Shown here: positions 26,845-38,841 of the stretch, piece by piece | Layout of the letters: every line of letters begins with the position of its first letter | Position numbering within the stretch: the stretch's first letter is position 1 | Position numbers and translations under genes: made by a program | The notes under the pieces: model-generated | What the model saw: only the letters and a program-made list of their open reading frames with translations | What the model was told of the DNA's origin: nothing | The model's database searches: none | NCBI GenBank assembly: GCA_002798255.1 | Contig: NWQQ01000019.1 | Span: 124,001 to 188,000, forward strand | Direction of reading: 5' to 3' | DNA: 64,000 bases | Source: Lysobacteraceae bacterium NML95-0200 | GTDB lineage: Bacteria > Pseudomonadota > Gammaproteobacteria > Xanthomonadales > Xanthomonadaceae

Positions 26845-27768
26845 ATGCCCTGGCTGCAACTGACACTTCCCGTTTCCCAAGCCCAGTTCCCGGCCTACGA
26901 GGCCGCGCTGGAAAATGCCGGTGCGCTGTCGGTAACACTGCAAGACGCCGATGCCGAAACACCGGATGAGCAGGCGATTTTCGAACCGGGCGTGGGTGAG
27001 ACCCCACTCTGGCAGCAGATGATGCTCTCGGCCTTGTTCGAGGGCGATACCGATGCCGGGGCGCTGCGTGCGCAGCTTGAGGCCACGCCTTCACTTGACT
27101 GGTCGGCACTGGTGTTTGAAACGCTGGAAGACCAGGACTGGGAACGCGCCTGGCTGGATCAGTTCCAACCGATGCGGTTTGGTCATCGCACCTGGATTGT
27201 CCCCTGGGATCATGCCCTGCCAGAAGCCGCGCAAGCGCCCGATGCTGCCGTCATCAGGCTCGACCCCGGCCTGGCGTTTGGCTCCGGCACCCACCCCACC
27301 ACGGCGCTGTGCCTGGAGTGGCTGGATGAGCTGGCCAATACCGGTGTGCTGCAAAGCCGTGAAGTGCTGGATTTTGGCTGCGGCAGCGGCATCCTCGCAT
27401 TGGCTGCGCTGAAGCTGGGCGCCGCCCATGCAATAGGTATCGACAATGACCCGCAGGCCATCGTGGCCACTACCGATAATGCCGCGCGCAATGGCTTGGC
27501 CGCACAAATGCAGGTGTATCTGCCCGAGGCCGCGCCCACCCGCCAGTACCCGGTGGTGCTTGCCAATATCCTCGCCAGTGCCTTGGATGAGCTGGCCGAG
27601 GTCATCAGCGCCCAGGTCGCCCCTGCGGGCGTACTGGCGATGTCCGGCATCCTCAAAGGGCAAGAAGACGAGCTGCTGCTGCGTTATGCTCCATGGCTCG
27701 AAGATTTCCAAGTTGCCACGCAGGAAGACTGGGTTCGAATTACCGCCCGCCGCAAGAGTCAACCATGA
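26845..27768 (+). CDS. prmA: Ribosomal protein L11 methyltransferase
   Basis: 307 residues. [32 protein letters not shown] is the family substrate-recognition domain; the SAM domain has [31 protein letters not shown] and [10 protein letters not shown]. It trimethylates several residues of L11. ATG at 26845 gives the normal N-terminus. A longer open frame from 26479 is discounted because it overlaps the upstream gene. The stop overlaps the DUF3426 start. Confidence 0.95.
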   Translation: MPWLQLTLPVSQAQFPAYEAALENAGALSVTLQDADAETPDEQAIFEPGVGETPLWQQMMLSALFEGDTDAGALRAQLEATPSLDWSALVFETLEDQDWERAWLDQFQPMRFGHRTWIVPWDHALPEAAQAPDAAVIRLDPGLAFGSGTHPTTALCLEWLDELANTGVLQSREVLDFGCGSGILALAALKLGAAHAIGIDNDPQAIVATTDNAARNGLAAQMQVYLPEAAPTRQYPVVLANILASALDELAEVISAQVAPAGVLAMSGILKGQEDELLLRYAPWLEDFQVATQEDWVRITARRKSQP

Positions 27769-28307
27769 GCCAGACTACCCAAGACACGCCCAGCTTTATC
27801 GCCAACCACGATGAAGTCACGACCGCCCCGGAGGCCAGCCCGGCCATCTGGCTCGCCTGTGGCGTGCTGCTGGTCAGTCTTGTGCTGCTGGTTTTACTCG
27901 CTGGCCGTAGCACCCTGGCGGCCTCCGCCAGTACCCGTCCGCTGGCGGAAAAAGCCTGCGCAGTTCTTGGTTGCAGCCTGCCGCTATGGCGCGATGCCAA
28001 TGCCTTCCGCATGCTCGAACACGATATCCGCAGCCTGCCCGACACGCCCGGCGCGCTGCGCGTGGTGGCGGGCTTCCGCAATGAAGCCCCTTGGCCGCAA
28101 GCCTGGCCGCAACTGGTGCTGACACTTTCGGACAATAACGGCCAGCCGCTGGCGCAACGCGCTTTCACCCCCGCCGAATATCTACCCCAAGGCCACCCCG
28201 AAGTCATCGGCGCCGGGCAAACGGCCAGCCTGCAACTACTGCTGCGCGAACCTGCGCGCGAGGCAGTGGCCTTCCAGTTCGGCTTTATCGCCTCACCTAT
28301 TCAGTGA
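27765..28307 (+). CDS. DUF3426 single-pass membrane protein without the usual zinc ribbon
   Basis: 180 residues. A cytosolic N-tail (1-28), one membrane helix (29-50: [20 protein letters not shown]), and a periplasmic DUF3426 beta-domain with [21 protein letters not shown]. Typical homologues next to prmA start with an MJ0042-type CxxC zinc finger; none is present here. The ATG overlaps the prmA stop. Function unknown. Confidence 0.82.
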   Translation: MSQTTQDTPSFIANHDEVTTAPEASPAIWLACGVLLVSLVLLVLLAGRSTLAASASTRPLAEKACAVLGCSLPLWRDANAFRMLEHDIRSLPDTPGALRVVAGFRNEAPWPQAWPQLVLTLSDNNGQPLAQRAFTPAEYLPQGHPEVIGAGQTASLQLLLREPAREAVAFQFGFIASPIQ

Positions 28308-28353
28308 AATGGGACAAGAATCACGCTAGACTGCGCGCCCCTCACGCGGTCAG

Positions 28354-28623
28354 ATGCTCAAAGGATGCCCCGTGCCACAGTCTCCAGCCAGCCAGCCCGC
28401 TCCATTGCGCGAACACGTTGCCGCGTCCGTGCGTCGCTATCTGAGTGATCTGGATGGTTGCGTCAGTGGTGACCTGCACCAAGTGGTATTGCGCGAGATG
28501 GAAATCCCCCTGTTCATCGAAGCATTGAACTATTGCAGCGGCAACCAGAGCCGCGCAGCCGAGTTGCTCGGCATCCACCGCGCCACCTTGCGCAAGAAAC
28601 TGCGCGAATACGGTATTAGCTAG
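28354..28623 (+). CDS. fis: DNA-binding protein Fis
   Basis: 89 residues. The C-terminal helix-turn-helix [25 protein letters not shown] is diagnostic. Fis bends DNA and controls rRNA, recombination and nucleoid structure. ATG at 28354 is used. A strong terminator follows. The prmA-DUF3426-fis-purH order is conserved in Xanthomonadales. Confidence 0.95.
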   Translation: MLKGCPVPQSPASQPAPLREHVAASVRRYLSDLDGCVSGDLHQVVLREMEIPLFIEALNYCSGNQSRAAELLGIHRATLRKKLREYGIS

Positions 28624-28643
28624 TTTCCCCAGACTTCGCCCAT

Positions 28644-28677
28644 AAAAAACGCGCGGCTTAGCAGTCGCGCGTTTTTT
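28644..28677. terminator. Bidirectional terminator between fis and the lipoprotein gene
   Basis: AAAAAACGCGCG (28644-28655) and CGCGCGTTTTTT (28666-28677) form a 12-bp stem. A- and T-runs on both sides serve the two convergent genes. Confidence 0.92.
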
Positions 28678-28690
28678 GCATTTGTATAAA

Positions 28691-29164
28691 TTACAAGCGA
28701 CGGGTCTCGATAATGTCGCCATTAGCCATCAACGCTGGCAGCTCTTGGCGCTTGAGGATGATACGTTCTTCTTCATCCCAGCCGATATTCTTGAGATCAC
28801 CTCGCAGGTCATTACGTGCACCACGTGCATTCGGCCAGCCCGAGTTTTCGGTAATCACCACAACCGAATCGGCTTTGACTTCTACCACCTTCAAAAGACC
28901 AAATACTTCTTCATCCGTATTGTTGTTGCGAGCATCACTGAAACCAATAGCGGAGATTGCGCTGAGCTTGGCGGCATAGAGATCCCCCACTTGCGGATTT
29001 TCCAGCAGCGGATCGGTTTTACCCACATCTTCGGTGCGTTGCTGGGCAGCGGCTATGGCATCAGAGCCATTCGATTTACCACTGCTCACGACTCCTTGCA
29101 GCTTGTCGCAGGCCGACAGCGACACCAATGCGGCAAGTGCAACCACCATAGACCAATTACGCAT
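28691..29164 (-). CDS. Uncharacterised lipoprotein
   Basis: 157 residues. Signal peptide ending in the lipobox LSAC (Cys19), so the mature protein is lipid-anchored. The rest has an Ala-rich helix (AIAAAQQRTEDVGKTDPLLENPQVGDLYAAKL) and a beta-rich C-terminus (EVFGLLKVVEVKADSVVVITENSGW). No recognised domain. ATG at 29164 follows AAGGGG. Divergent from purH. Confidence 0.8.
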   Translation of the reverse strand: MRNWSMVVALAALVSLSACDKLQGVVSSGKSNGSDAIAAAQQRTEDVGKTDPLLENPQVGDLYAAKLSAISAIGFSDARNNNTDEEVFGLLKVVEVKADSVVVITENSGWPNARGARNDLRGDLKNIGWDEEERIILKRQELPALMANGDIIETRRL

Positions 29165-29293
29165 AAACACCCCTTGTTTGAAAAGAAACTTGTCTGCTGA
29201 TTGTACGCGCCTTGCCGCCTTCCAGTGGCGGGCAAACATGCACACTGACGGCAGACTTACAATAACCGCCCCTGTCACAGCTCGTAATTACCC

Positions 29294-30883
29294 ATGTCAC
29301 TCAAACCCGTCACCGGCGAAACCCGCCGCATCCGTCGCGCCCTGCTTTCGGTTTCCGACAAAACCGGACTGATTGAGCTTGCCAACGCCCTGGCAGCACT
29401 GGATGTTGAGCTTATTTCCACCGGCGGCACAGCGCGCAGCCTGCGCGAGGCTGGCCTTGCGGTGAAGGATGTCAGCGAAGTCACCGATTTTCCGGAAATG
29501 ATGGATGGCCGGGTCAAGACCCTGCACCCCAAAGTACACGGCGGCCTGCTGGGGCGCGCCGGTACCGACGATGCGGTGATGGCCGAGCATGGCATTGCCG
29601 CCATCGACCTTCTGGTGCTGAACCTGTATCCGTTTGAGCAAGTCTCGCAAAAGCCGGATGTCAGTTTTGAGGAGCTGATTGAAAACATTGACATCGGCGG
29701 CCCGGCGATGCTGCGCTCGGCAGCCAAGAACTTTGCCCGCGTGGCAGTTGCCACCGACCCGGCACAATACCCGGCGCTGCTGGCCGAATTGCAGGCCAAT
29801 GCCGGCGCGCTCTCGGGCAAGACCCGCTGGCAGCTTTCGGTCGCTGCCTTCAACCGCGTGGCGCAATACGATGCACGCATCAGCGACCTGCTCTCGGCGC
29901 TCAATGATGACGGCGAAAAATCCAGCTTCCCGGCACAGGCCAATGGCAGCGCCATCAAGGTGATGGACTTGCGCTATGGTGAAAACCCGCATCAGCAGGC
30001 CGCCTTCTACCGCGATGTCGCCCCCGCCCCCGGCACTCTGGCCACCTTCAGCCAATTGCAGGGCAAGGCGCTTTCTTTCAACAACCTCGCCGATGCCGAT
30101 GCCGCATGGGAATGCGTACGCCAGTTCGAGGCGCCGGCCTGCGTCATCGTCAAACATGCCAACCCCTGTGGCGTGGCCGTGGCTGCCGATGTGGCGGCCG
30201 CCTACGAGGCCGCCTATGCCACCGACCCGACCAGCGCCTTTGGCGGCATCATCGCCTTCAACCACACGCTGGATGCCGAAACCTGCAAGAGCATCCTTGA
30301 CCGGCAGTTCGTGGAAGTGCTGATTGCTCCGGACTATGCCCCGGCTGCGCTGGAGTACGCCCAGAAGAAAGCCAATGTGCGCGTTTTGCGCATCCCGATG
30401 GCCGCGCGCCAGGGCACGCCGGTGGAGGTCAAGCAAATCGGTGGCGGCCTGCTGATGCAAAGTGCAGACCTGCACCAAGTACGCCGCGATGAATTGCGCG
30501 TGGTCAGCCGCGTAGCCCCCACCGAAGCACAGCTGGACGATTTGTTGTTTGCCTGGCAAGTGGCCAAGTACGTCAAATCCAATGCCATCGTCTATGCCCG
30601 CGACGGACGCACCATCGGCGTCGGCGCCGGGCAGATGAGCCGGGTGTATTCGGCGCGCATCGCCGGCATCAAGGCACAGGATGCCGGGTTGCAGGTCGAA
30701 GGCTCGGTGATGGCCTCGGACGCTTTCTTCCCGTTCCGCGATGGCATCGACGCTGCGGCTGCGGCCGGCATCAAGGCCGTGATTCAGCCCGGCGGCTCGA
30801 TGCGCGATGCCGAAGTCATCGCCGCCGCCGACGAACATGGCCTTGCCATGGTGTTCACCGGCGTGCGTCACTTCCGCCATTAA
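29294..30883 (+). CDS. purH: Bifunctional AICAR transformylase/IMP cyclohydrolase
   Basis: 529 residues. The IMP cyclohydrolase (MGS-like) domain has [25 protein letters not shown] and [16 protein letters not shown]. The transformylase domain has [29 protein letters not shown] and [12 protein letters not shown]. It performs the last two steps of IMP synthesis. A GC-rich hairpin follows 19 bases after the stop. Confidence 0.98.
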   Translation: MSLKPVTGETRRIRRALLSVSDKTGLIELANALAALDVELISTGGTARSLREAGLAVKDVSEVTDFPEMMDGRVKTLHPKVHGGLLGRAGTDDAVMAEHGIAAIDLLVLNLYPFEQVSQKPDVSFEELIENIDIGGPAMLRSAAKNFARVAVATDPAQYPALLAELQANAGALSGKTRWQLSVAAFNRVAQYDARISDLLSALNDDGEKSSFPAQANGSAIKVMDLRYGENPHQQAAFYRDVAPAPGTLATFSQLQGKALSFNNLADADAAWECVRQFEAPACVIVKHANPCGVAVAADVAAAYEAAYATDPTSAFGGIIAFNHTLDAETCKSILDRQFVEVLIAPDYAPAALEYAQKKANVRVLRIPMAARQGTPVEVKQIGGGLLMQSADLHQVRRDELRVVSRVAPTEAQLDDLLFAWQVAKYVKSNAIVYARDGRTIGVGAGQMSRVYSARIAGIKAQDAGLQVEGSVMASDAFFPFRDGIDAAAAAGIKAVIQPGGSMRDAEVIAAADEHGLAMVFTGVRHFRH

Positions 30884-30901
30884 GCCTATCAGCCACGCTC
30901 C

Positions 30902-30933
30902 CGCCACCCGGCTTGCATGTGCACCGGGTGGCG
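30902..30933 (+). terminator. Probable terminator after purH
   Basis: 10-bp perfect stem CGCCACCCGG / CCGGGTGGCG around a 12-nt loop, followed by TTTGG. The T-tract is short. Confidence 0.6.
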
Positions 30934-31055
30934 TTTGGCATCTCGTTGCAACCTCGCAGCCTTTCAGCACGTTGTTCCTGATGACTTCTGCAAAGCGCAA
31001 CTCGGATACCGGGCATTGATTTACACTGCGGGCTTGTTGTCTTTATCCGGCCCGC

Positions 31056-32837
31056 ATGAAAACTCCACTTGCCTCTGCCCTGGCACTGGCGCTCGCCGCG
31101 CTTGTTTCCCCCGCCACCAGCCACGCACAAGCCACTGCCGCCCACACTACGCAGGCCAGTGAAGATGCGCGTTTTCAGGCTATTTATCAGCGCGAATGGG
31201 CCTGGCGTCAGCAGCAGGAAGGCCATGCCGGCGAGGAGGACAGCACCGCAAGCCGCATCGGCCTGCCGGATGTTTCGCCTGCCGCGCAGGCGCGCCGCCT
31301 GAAGATGTGGGAATCGGTGCTGCGCGAGCTGGACGGCATCGACCCGAGCAAACTCTCTCACGCCGAGCGCATCAATTACCGGGTGTATCGCCCGCAAATC
31401 GAAGACTTGGCCGCTGGCGTGCGTTTCCGCGATTTTGAGATGCCCTTCAATGCCGACTCCTCGTTCTGGTCATGGCTGGGCTTCATGGGGCAGAGCCAAT
31501 TGCGCAGCGTGGCGGAGTACCGCGCCTATATCGCCATGCTGAATGATGTGCCGCGCTACTTTGACCAGCACATCGACAATATGCGTGCCGGGCTTGCACG
31601 CGGCTTTTCCGTGCCGCGCGCCACGCTCGATGGCCGCGACCAGTCCATCGCCCAGGTCGCGGAACTCAAAGACGTTACCCAGGCTGCGCTGTACGGCCCG
31701 TTCAAGCAAATGCCCGCCAATATCCCGGCTGTCCAGCAAGAGACCCTGCGCCGCGAGGCACGGCAGGCGCTTGAGACATCGGTCATCCCCGCCTATGCCA
31801 AGCTGCTCGTATTCTTCCGCAACGAATACATGCCGCGTGCGCGCACCACGCTGGCCGCCGAGGCCATGCCCGATGGCAAGGACTGGTATCGCCAGCAAAT
31901 CCGCCACTACACCACGCTGGACATGAGCGCCGAAGAAATCCACCAAATCGGCCTGAAGGAAGTCGCGCAAATCCGCGCCGAGATGGAAGCCATCATCCAG
32001 CAGGTGGGCTTTGAAGGTCATTCGCCACAAACCCGCTTTCAGGATTTCCTCGCCTTCCTGCGCAGCGACCCGCAGTTCTACGCCAAAACCCCACAGGAGC
32101 TTTTGAGCCGCGCCGCCTGGATTGCCAAACGAGTGGACGGACAGCTTGGCAAAATCATCGGCAAACTGCCGCGCAACCGCTTCACCATCGTCGAGGTGCC
32201 GCCGGATATCGCGCCGTTCTGGACTGCCGGCCGTGGCGGCGCCAGCACTTACTGGCTTAATACCTATGACCTGCCCTCGCGCCCCTTGTACAACCTGCCC
32301 GCGCTGACCCTGCACGAAGCCGCACCCGGCCACGCCCTGCAAGGCTCGCTGGTGATGGAGATGGGCGAAACACCCGCCTTCCGCAAGCAATACATCAGCG
32401 CCTATGGCGAGGGCTGGGGGCTGTATTCGGAATGGCTGGGCAAGGAAATGGGCATCTATGAAACCCCCTACGAGGATTTTGGCCGCCTCACCTATGCCAT
32501 GTGGCGCGCCTGCCGTCTGGTGATTGATACCGGCGTGCATCACAAGGGCTGGAGCCGCGATGAGGCGCTGGCCTACCTGCGCGAGAACACCGCGCTGTCC
32601 GAGCACGAAGTCACCACCGAAGTGGATCGCTATATCTCCTGGCCGGGACAGGCGCTGTCCTACAAGCTCGGCGAAATCGTGATGATGCGCCTGCGCCGCG
32701 AAGCCGAAGCCGAACTGGGCGAGAAGTTCGACGTGCGCCGCTTCCACGACGCCCTCCTCGCCCCCGGCTCCATCCCCCTGCCGCTGCTGGAAGAGGAAAT
32801 CCGCGGGTTTATTGCCAGCGAAAAACGCCGCCAATGA
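31056..32837 (+). CDS. DUF885 periplasmic metallopeptidase-like protein
   Basis: 593 residues with a signal peptide (1-24, ending SHAQA). The zinc motif LHEAAPGHALQ lies near residues 419-429. GEGWGLYSEWLGKEMGIYETPYEDFGRL and the helical C-terminus with DTGVHHKGWSRDEALAYL are hallmarks of DUF885, distant relatives of M32/gluzincin peptidases. Substrate unknown, probably peptides in the periplasm. It is convergent with the lipoprotein gene at 32893. Confidence 0.85.
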   Translation: MKTPLASALALALAALVSPATSHAQATAAHTTQASEDARFQAIYQREWAWRQQQEGHAGEEDSTASRIGLPDVSPAAQARRLKMWESVLRELDGIDPSKLSHAERINYRVYRPQIEDLAAGVRFRDFEMPFNADSSFWSWLGFMGQSQLRSVAEYRAYIAMLNDVPRYFDQHIDNMRAGLARGFSVPRATLDGRDQSIAQVAELKDVTQAALYGPFKQMPANIPAVQQETLRREARQALETSVIPAYAKLLVFFRNEYMPRARTTLAAEAMPDGKDWYRQQIRHYTTLDMSAEEIHQIGLKEVAQIRAEMEAIIQQVGFEGHSPQTRFQDFLAFLRSDPQFYAKTPQELLSRAAWIAKRVDGQLGKIIGKLPRNRFTIVEVPPDIAPFWTAGRGGASTYWLNTYDLPSRPLYNLPALTLHEAAPGHALQGSLVMEMGETPAFRKQYISAYGEGWGLYSEWLGKEMGIYETPYEDFGRLTYAMWRACRLVIDTGVHHKGWSRDEALAYLRENTALSEHEVTTEVDRYISWPGQALSYKLGEIVMMRLRREAEAELGEKFDVRRFHDALLAPGSIPLPLLEEEIRGFIASEKRRQ

Positions 32838-32892
32838 TTTCCGGCAAGAACGGCACCGGCGTGCGACGCAGCAACACTGCCCGCACGCCTCC

Positions 32893-33591
32893 TCATTTAC
32901 TAACCAGCTGGAATTCCTTGGCGTATTCGCCGGAGAAATCACACAGCCCGGCGCGCAGGCGCTGCGGCATGTCGGCAAGGCCAGTGCCGACATGCACATA
33001 GCCTGCGGGCAGAATCATGTCGGCGTTGCCCAGATGCGCCTCCCCCGGCAGGCGCTTCTTGTCCACCTCGCTGCTCAACTGCATTCTGCCCTCCCAGCCC
33101 ACCGGCGCGACCTTGAACCGGTCTTGCTTGTCGTTGAGGCGATAGCAGAACAGCACCACATCGCCGGCATAGCTTGGCGGCGGGGTGTAGGTGGGCATTT
33201 CACTCCACGTGCCCTGCTGTTTGCGCAACTGGATATCCGAAACTGCCACCGCATAGCTTTTCAACAGTGGCATATAGGGCAGCCAGGCCAACCGGTAATC
33301 GCGCCCGGGCAGCGGCCACTCGCCAGTGCGCAAGGGGATTGCTGGCTCAATCGGCCCCAAATCCGTGCCCAGATACAGCTCGCATTGCGGGTTGATGCCG
33401 ATGAATTCCTGCGCATCCTTGGCATTGACCCACAAGCCTTGCAGACGCTGGTCACAGTGCGCATCCGCAGCGCGACTATGCCGGGCATCGGCGTCGAAAC
33501 CGGCTACCATGCAGCCGCTAATGCCTAGCGCAATACCGGCTAGCAGCGCACAGCGCAAAACACGACTCAACAATATTGCCCTATCCCCCAT
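32893..33591 (-). CDS. Uncharacterised lipoprotein
   Basis: 232 residues from ATG 33591 (MGDRAILLSRVLRCALLAGIALGISGC), lipobox ISGC with Cys27. The mature chain is beta-rich with RLQGLWVNAKDAQEFIGINPQCELYLG and an AGYVHVGTGLADMPQRLRAGLCDFSGEY end. No known domain is recognised. The 76 residues of open frame upstream of this start lack a ribosome site and overlap the rpmB promoter. Confidence 0.7.
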   Translation of the reverse strand: MGDRAILLSRVLRCALLAGIALGISGCMVAGFDADARHSRAADAHCDQRLQGLWVNAKDAQEFIGINPQCELYLGTDLGPIEPAIPLRTGEWPLPGRDYRLAWLPYMPLLKSYAVAVSDIQLRKQQGTWSEMPTYTPPPSYAGDVVLFCYRLNDKQDRFKVAPVGWEGRMQLSSEVDKKRLPGEAHLGNADMILPAGYVHVGTGLADMPQRLRAGLCDFSGEYAKEFQLVSK

Positions 33592-33641
33592 CTGTCTGGT
33601 TGCGCAGTGTGCCATGCCCACCCAGCACCTGTCAGGCGCTG

Positions 33642-33670
33642 TTGCATGCGCATTTGCCATCGGGCATAAT
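33642..33670 (+). promoter_or_regulatory. Probable sigma-70 promoter of rpmB-rpmG
   Basis: TTGCAT (33642-33647), 17-bp spacer, CATAAT (33665-33670), about 140 bases upstream of rpmB. A ribosomal-protein operon needs a strong promoter, and this is the best match in the interval. Confidence 0.6.
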
Positions 33671-33817
33671 GCCCGACTCTCTGCGGCTGCGTCTTTTGCA
33701 GTCTGTGCCCGAAGCGCGATTTGGGTCGCAGGTTTTACCCGTATCGCGTGGCGGTTTTCCGCCGGGGCCGCCGTCTTCCAGGCTATGGAAGGCATCCACT
33801 GACACCAGAGGTGCATC

Positions 33818-34054
33818 ATGCCCCGTCAATGCCAAGTCACCGGCAAGCGTACGACGACCGGTAACAACGTCTCGCACGCGATGAACAAAACCCGTCGCCG
33901 CTTCATGCCCAATCTTCACGAACGCCGCTTTTGGGTGGCTTCCGAAAACCGTTGGGTGAAGCTGCGTGTTTCCACCAAGGCTCTGCGCACCATCGACAAG
34001 AACGGCATTGATGCCGTGCTCGCCGACCTGCGTGCCCGTGGCGAAAAAATCTAA
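33818..34054 (+). CDS. rpmB: 50S ribosomal protein L28
   Basis: 78 residues, [29 protein letters not shown] to LRARGEKI, a full-length match to L28. Followed at 12 bases by rpmG, the universal bacterial pair. Confidence 0.98.
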   Translation: MPRQCQVTGKRTTTGNNVSHAMNKTRRRFMPNLHERRFWVASENRWVKLRVSTKALRTIDKNGIDAVLADLRARGEKI

Positions 34055-34066
34055 GGAGTCCCTGAC

Positions 34067-34231
34067 ATGCCCTCCAAGCGCGACAAAATCCGCCTGATTT
34101 CCTCGGAAGGAACGGGTCACTTCTACACCACTGACAAGAACAAGAAGAACACTCCCGGCAAGATGGAAATGAAAAAGTACGACCCGGTGGTGCGCAAGCA
34201 CGTGATCTACAAGGAAGGCAAGATCAAGTGA
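34067..34231 (+). CDS. rpmG: 50S ribosomal protein L33 (zinc-free form)
   Basis: 54 residues read directly from 34067 ([20 protein letters not shown] ... EGKIK). TAAGGAG lies just upstream, at the end of rpmB. The protein lacks the four cysteines of zinc-binding L33, so it is the C-minus paralogue type usual in gammaproteobacteria. A terminator begins 12 bases later. Confidence 0.97.
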   Translation: MPSKRDKIRLISSEGTGHFYTTDKNKKNTPGKMEMKKYDPVVRKHVIYKEGKIK

Positions 34232-34242
34232 TCTTCCACGAA

Positions 34243-34271
34243 AACGCCCCGCATTGCGGGGCGTTGTTTTT
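34243..34271 (+). terminator. Rho-independent terminator of rpmB-rpmG
   Basis: AACGCCCCGC / GCGGGGCGTT (10-bp stem, ATT loop) followed by GTTTTTT. Confidence 0.93.
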
Positions 34272-34301
34272 TGGCGGTCTCACTACAGCGCCTTCTGGCT
34301 T

Positions 34302-34700
34302 GTCATTCTGCGCAAGCGAAGCGCAGTCGCAGAATCTTCTGGGGCTTCGATGTTTGCTCAACGCCGGGACTGCGCCCGGCAGCGCACCTCCTTTCTTTGC
34401 TGGCAAAGAAAGGAGGCAAAGAAACCAGCCCTGGCTCCCGCGCCCCGCTGCGCGGGGTTCCCTGCGCTCCTCACGACCAATGGCGGCAGGGCAAACTCGC
34501 ATCGTTGCACGATGCTCAAACACGCCCTGCCTTCTCCCATTGGTCGCTGCGGTACTCGACGCCTCCGAACAGGGCAAAAGCAAAAGCAAAAGCAAAAGCA
34601 AAAGCAAAAGCAAAAGCAAAAGTCATTCTGCGCAAGCGTAGCGCCGTCGCAGAATCTCCTTGACTCGCCATAAAGACCCTGCGACTTCGCGCAGGGTGAC
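34302..34700. repeat. Third copy of the composite palindromic repeat, inverted, with a hexamer microsatellite
   Basis: A elements (GTCATTCTGCGC ... CGCAGAAT) at 34302-34335 and 34622-34655 flank one ~286-bp core, in opposite orientation to the 6.1-6.9 kb block. A B element (GACCCTGCG ... CGCAGGGTGAC) is at 34675-34700. The core's 14-bp palindrome is at 34387-34416. Beyond 34700, degenerate copies of a GGGTGCGACTACGCGC-like unit run to about 34790. The rest of the 660-bp gap between rpmG and the DUF4136 gene shows nothing else. Confidence 0.85.
34574..34621. repeat. Hexanucleotide tandem repeat (GCAAAA)8
   Basis: Eight exact GCAAAA units inside the repeat core. The equivalent stretch in the two copies near 6.2-6.6 kb has only scattered TTTTGC-type units, so this internal segment is variable. 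Confidence 0.93.
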
Positions 34701-34895
34701 TGTTTCGGGTGCGACTACGCGCGGGGTGACAGGATGCGGGTGCGACTGTGCGCAGGCAGGTAACGGTTTCGGGTGTAACTACACAGTTGCAGATGTACTA
34801 CGCGCAGTTTGAATGTCACACGGGCTCGCCATGAGAACCTCCCAAAGGTTGAGGTTCAACCTTTGGGGTGCAGTTCAGTGCGTGCCTAGAGTGAA

Positions 34896-35507
34896 TCAGT
34901 GCTTGGGCTGCGCCGCCGGTTGCGCATCGCCTGCCCGGTACGGATATTTGGCAAAAATGGCGGTGATGGCAGCATCAATATCGGCAGCGCGCTCCTCGGG
35001 GCTGCGACGCACCACCCGGCCGATGGCATCGCCTGTCCATACCATGCGGTTGTGCCTGGCATCGACCAGATCCACGGTCAGCGTGCCTTCGGTATAGCGG
35101 CTGATATGCGCCTCGTCATACCAAATCGGGAATGCCACATAGGCGCGCGCGCGGTAGCTCCAGAAATACTGGAAATCCATGCGCGGCGTGGTGTAAACAT
35201 CGCGGCGCTCCTGTACCGCGCCCTGGAAATTGACCTTCAGGTCGGGCGCGTCTTCCACATAGCGATAGCCCCGGGCTTCCATTTCACGCTGGACATTGGT
35301 TTTGATGCGCTCGCTGATCCAGCTGGAATAACCGGACTGCTCCATGGCAATCGGCGAATACCAGCCCCAGGTTTTGTACTGGCCAAAATTCGCCCCGGGG
35401 TCGTAATCGGTACGCACATGCGGACCGGAGGCACAGCCAGCCAGCAGCAGCAACAGACCCGCTGCGACCAGCAGTTTGCGCAAAGAAAATAGTGAGTGAA
35501 TCTTCAT
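34896..35507 (-). CDS. DUF4136 lipoprotein
   Basis: 203 residues. Signal peptide with lipobox LAGC (Cys25), then VRTDYDPGANFGQYKTWGWYSP, RIKTNVQREMEARGYRYVEDAPDLKVNF and YTEGTLTVDLVDARHNRMVWTGDAIG, which are the DUF4136 signatures. Envelope-located, function unknown. ATG at 35507; the long upstream open frame runs into the intergenic region and is ignored. Confidence 0.85.
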   Translation of the reverse strand: MKIHSLFSLRKLLVAAGLLLLLAGCASGPHVRTDYDPGANFGQYKTWGWYSPIAMEQSGYSSWISERIKTNVQREMEARGYRYVEDAPDLKVNFQGAVQERRDVYTTPRMDFQYFWSYRARAYVAFPIWYDEAHISRYTEGTLTVDLVDARHNRMVWTGDAIGRVVRRSPEERAADIDAAITAIFAKYPYRAGDAQPAAQPKH

Positions 35508-35614
35508 AAAACACCCCATCAACAGTGGTGCCTGCAGTGTAAAGCAGCAACCATGCGCAAGTGCCTGAACCGGGCTGCCAGTGCGGCAGCCCGTTGCCGC
35601 ATATTCAGTACGGT

Positions 35615-37797
<2,183 letters not shown>

Positions 37798-37883
37798 CGG
37801 CATGGTAGAGCCTTGCGCGGTTTTTTTCATCCACGCCCCAGGCATGGCATCATGCCGCCTGCCTGTTTTCACTGGAATGCCCA

Positions 37884-38822
37884 ATGTCCCAGCCTGTAGA
37901 AGCCCGCGCCTTTGCGCCTGCCAGCGTCGGTAATATCGGCGTGGGCTTCGACCTTTTGGGGCATACCGTGACAGGCATTGGCGATATCGCCCATGTGCGC
38001 CGGATTGAGAGCCCTGAAGTACGCATTGCCTCGATTGATGGCGAGCTGTCCAGTGTTTGCCAAATCCCGCTGGAGGCTGCACGCAATACTGCCGGACAGG
38101 CACTGATCGCGCTGCGGGCGCAAACCGGGATTGGTTTTGGCTTCGAGCTGCGGCTGGAAAAAGGCATCCCGCTGGGCTCCGGCCTCGGTGGCTCGGCGGC
38201 CTCTTGCGTGGCGGCACTGGTAGCGGCCAATGCACTGCTGCCCGAGCCGCTTGCGCGCGATGCGCTGTATGCCTGCGCGCTGGAGGGCGAATTTGTCGCC
38301 AGTGGCAGCCGCCAGGGCGATAACGTCGCACCGATGCTGCTGGGCGGCGTGGTGATGTGTACGCCCACACAGATATTGCCGCTACCCGCCCCGGACTGGC
38401 TGCATGCCGCCGTGGTTCACCCCGAGCAGATACTGGAAACCCGCCGCGCCCGCGCCGTGCTGGCCGAGCCCTATCCGCTGTCACAAGTGGTACAGCACTG
38501 CGGCCATCTGGCGCTGTTCCTCACCGGGCTTGCCCAGAGCAAGCGCGAGCTGATTGCCGCAGGCCTGAAGGACATCCTGGTGGAGCCACGCCGTGCGCCG
38601 CTGATTCCCGGTTTTGCCGAGGTCAAGGCCGCCGCCCTTGAGCATGATGCGCTGGGCGCCAGCATTTCCGGCGCAGGCCCCAGCGTGTTTGCCTGGTTTG
38701 ATGATGCCGGGCGCGCCCATCAGGCCACCGCCGCGATGCAGGCAGCCTTTGCCGCTGCCGGGTTTGACTCCCAGGCCTATGTCGGCCCGGTCAATGGCCC
38801 GCACGCCGAACTACTGGGCTGA
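37884..38822 (+). CDS. thrB: Homoserine kinase
   Basis: 312 residues, GHMP kinase. [19 protein letters not shown] at the N-terminus, ATP loop [17 protein letters not shown] (near 98-114), and [12 protein letters not shown] near 255. Phosphorylates homoserine for threonine synthesis. The gene is separated from thrC by an opposite-strand phosphoesterase. Confidence 0.95.
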   Translation: MSQPVEARAFAPASVGNIGVGFDLLGHTVTGIGDIAHVRRIESPEVRIASIDGELSSVCQIPLEAARNTAGQALIALRAQTGIGFGFELRLEKGIPLGSGLGGSAASCVAALVAANALLPEPLARDALYACALEGEFVASGSRQGDNVAPMLLGGVVMCTPTQILPLPAPDWLHAAVVHPEQILETRRARAVLAEPYPLSQVVQHCGHLALFLTGLAQSKRELIAAGLKDILVEPRRAPLIPGFAEVKAAALEHDALGASISGAGPSVFAWFDDAGRAHQATAAMQAAFAAAGFDSQAYVGPVNGPHAELLG

Positions 38823-38841
38823 AGCGCAACATCCGCCAGCT

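Noticed and set aside
29297-31000. 567-codon open frame opposite purH
   Set aside because: Shadow of purH; runs into the intergenic hairpin.
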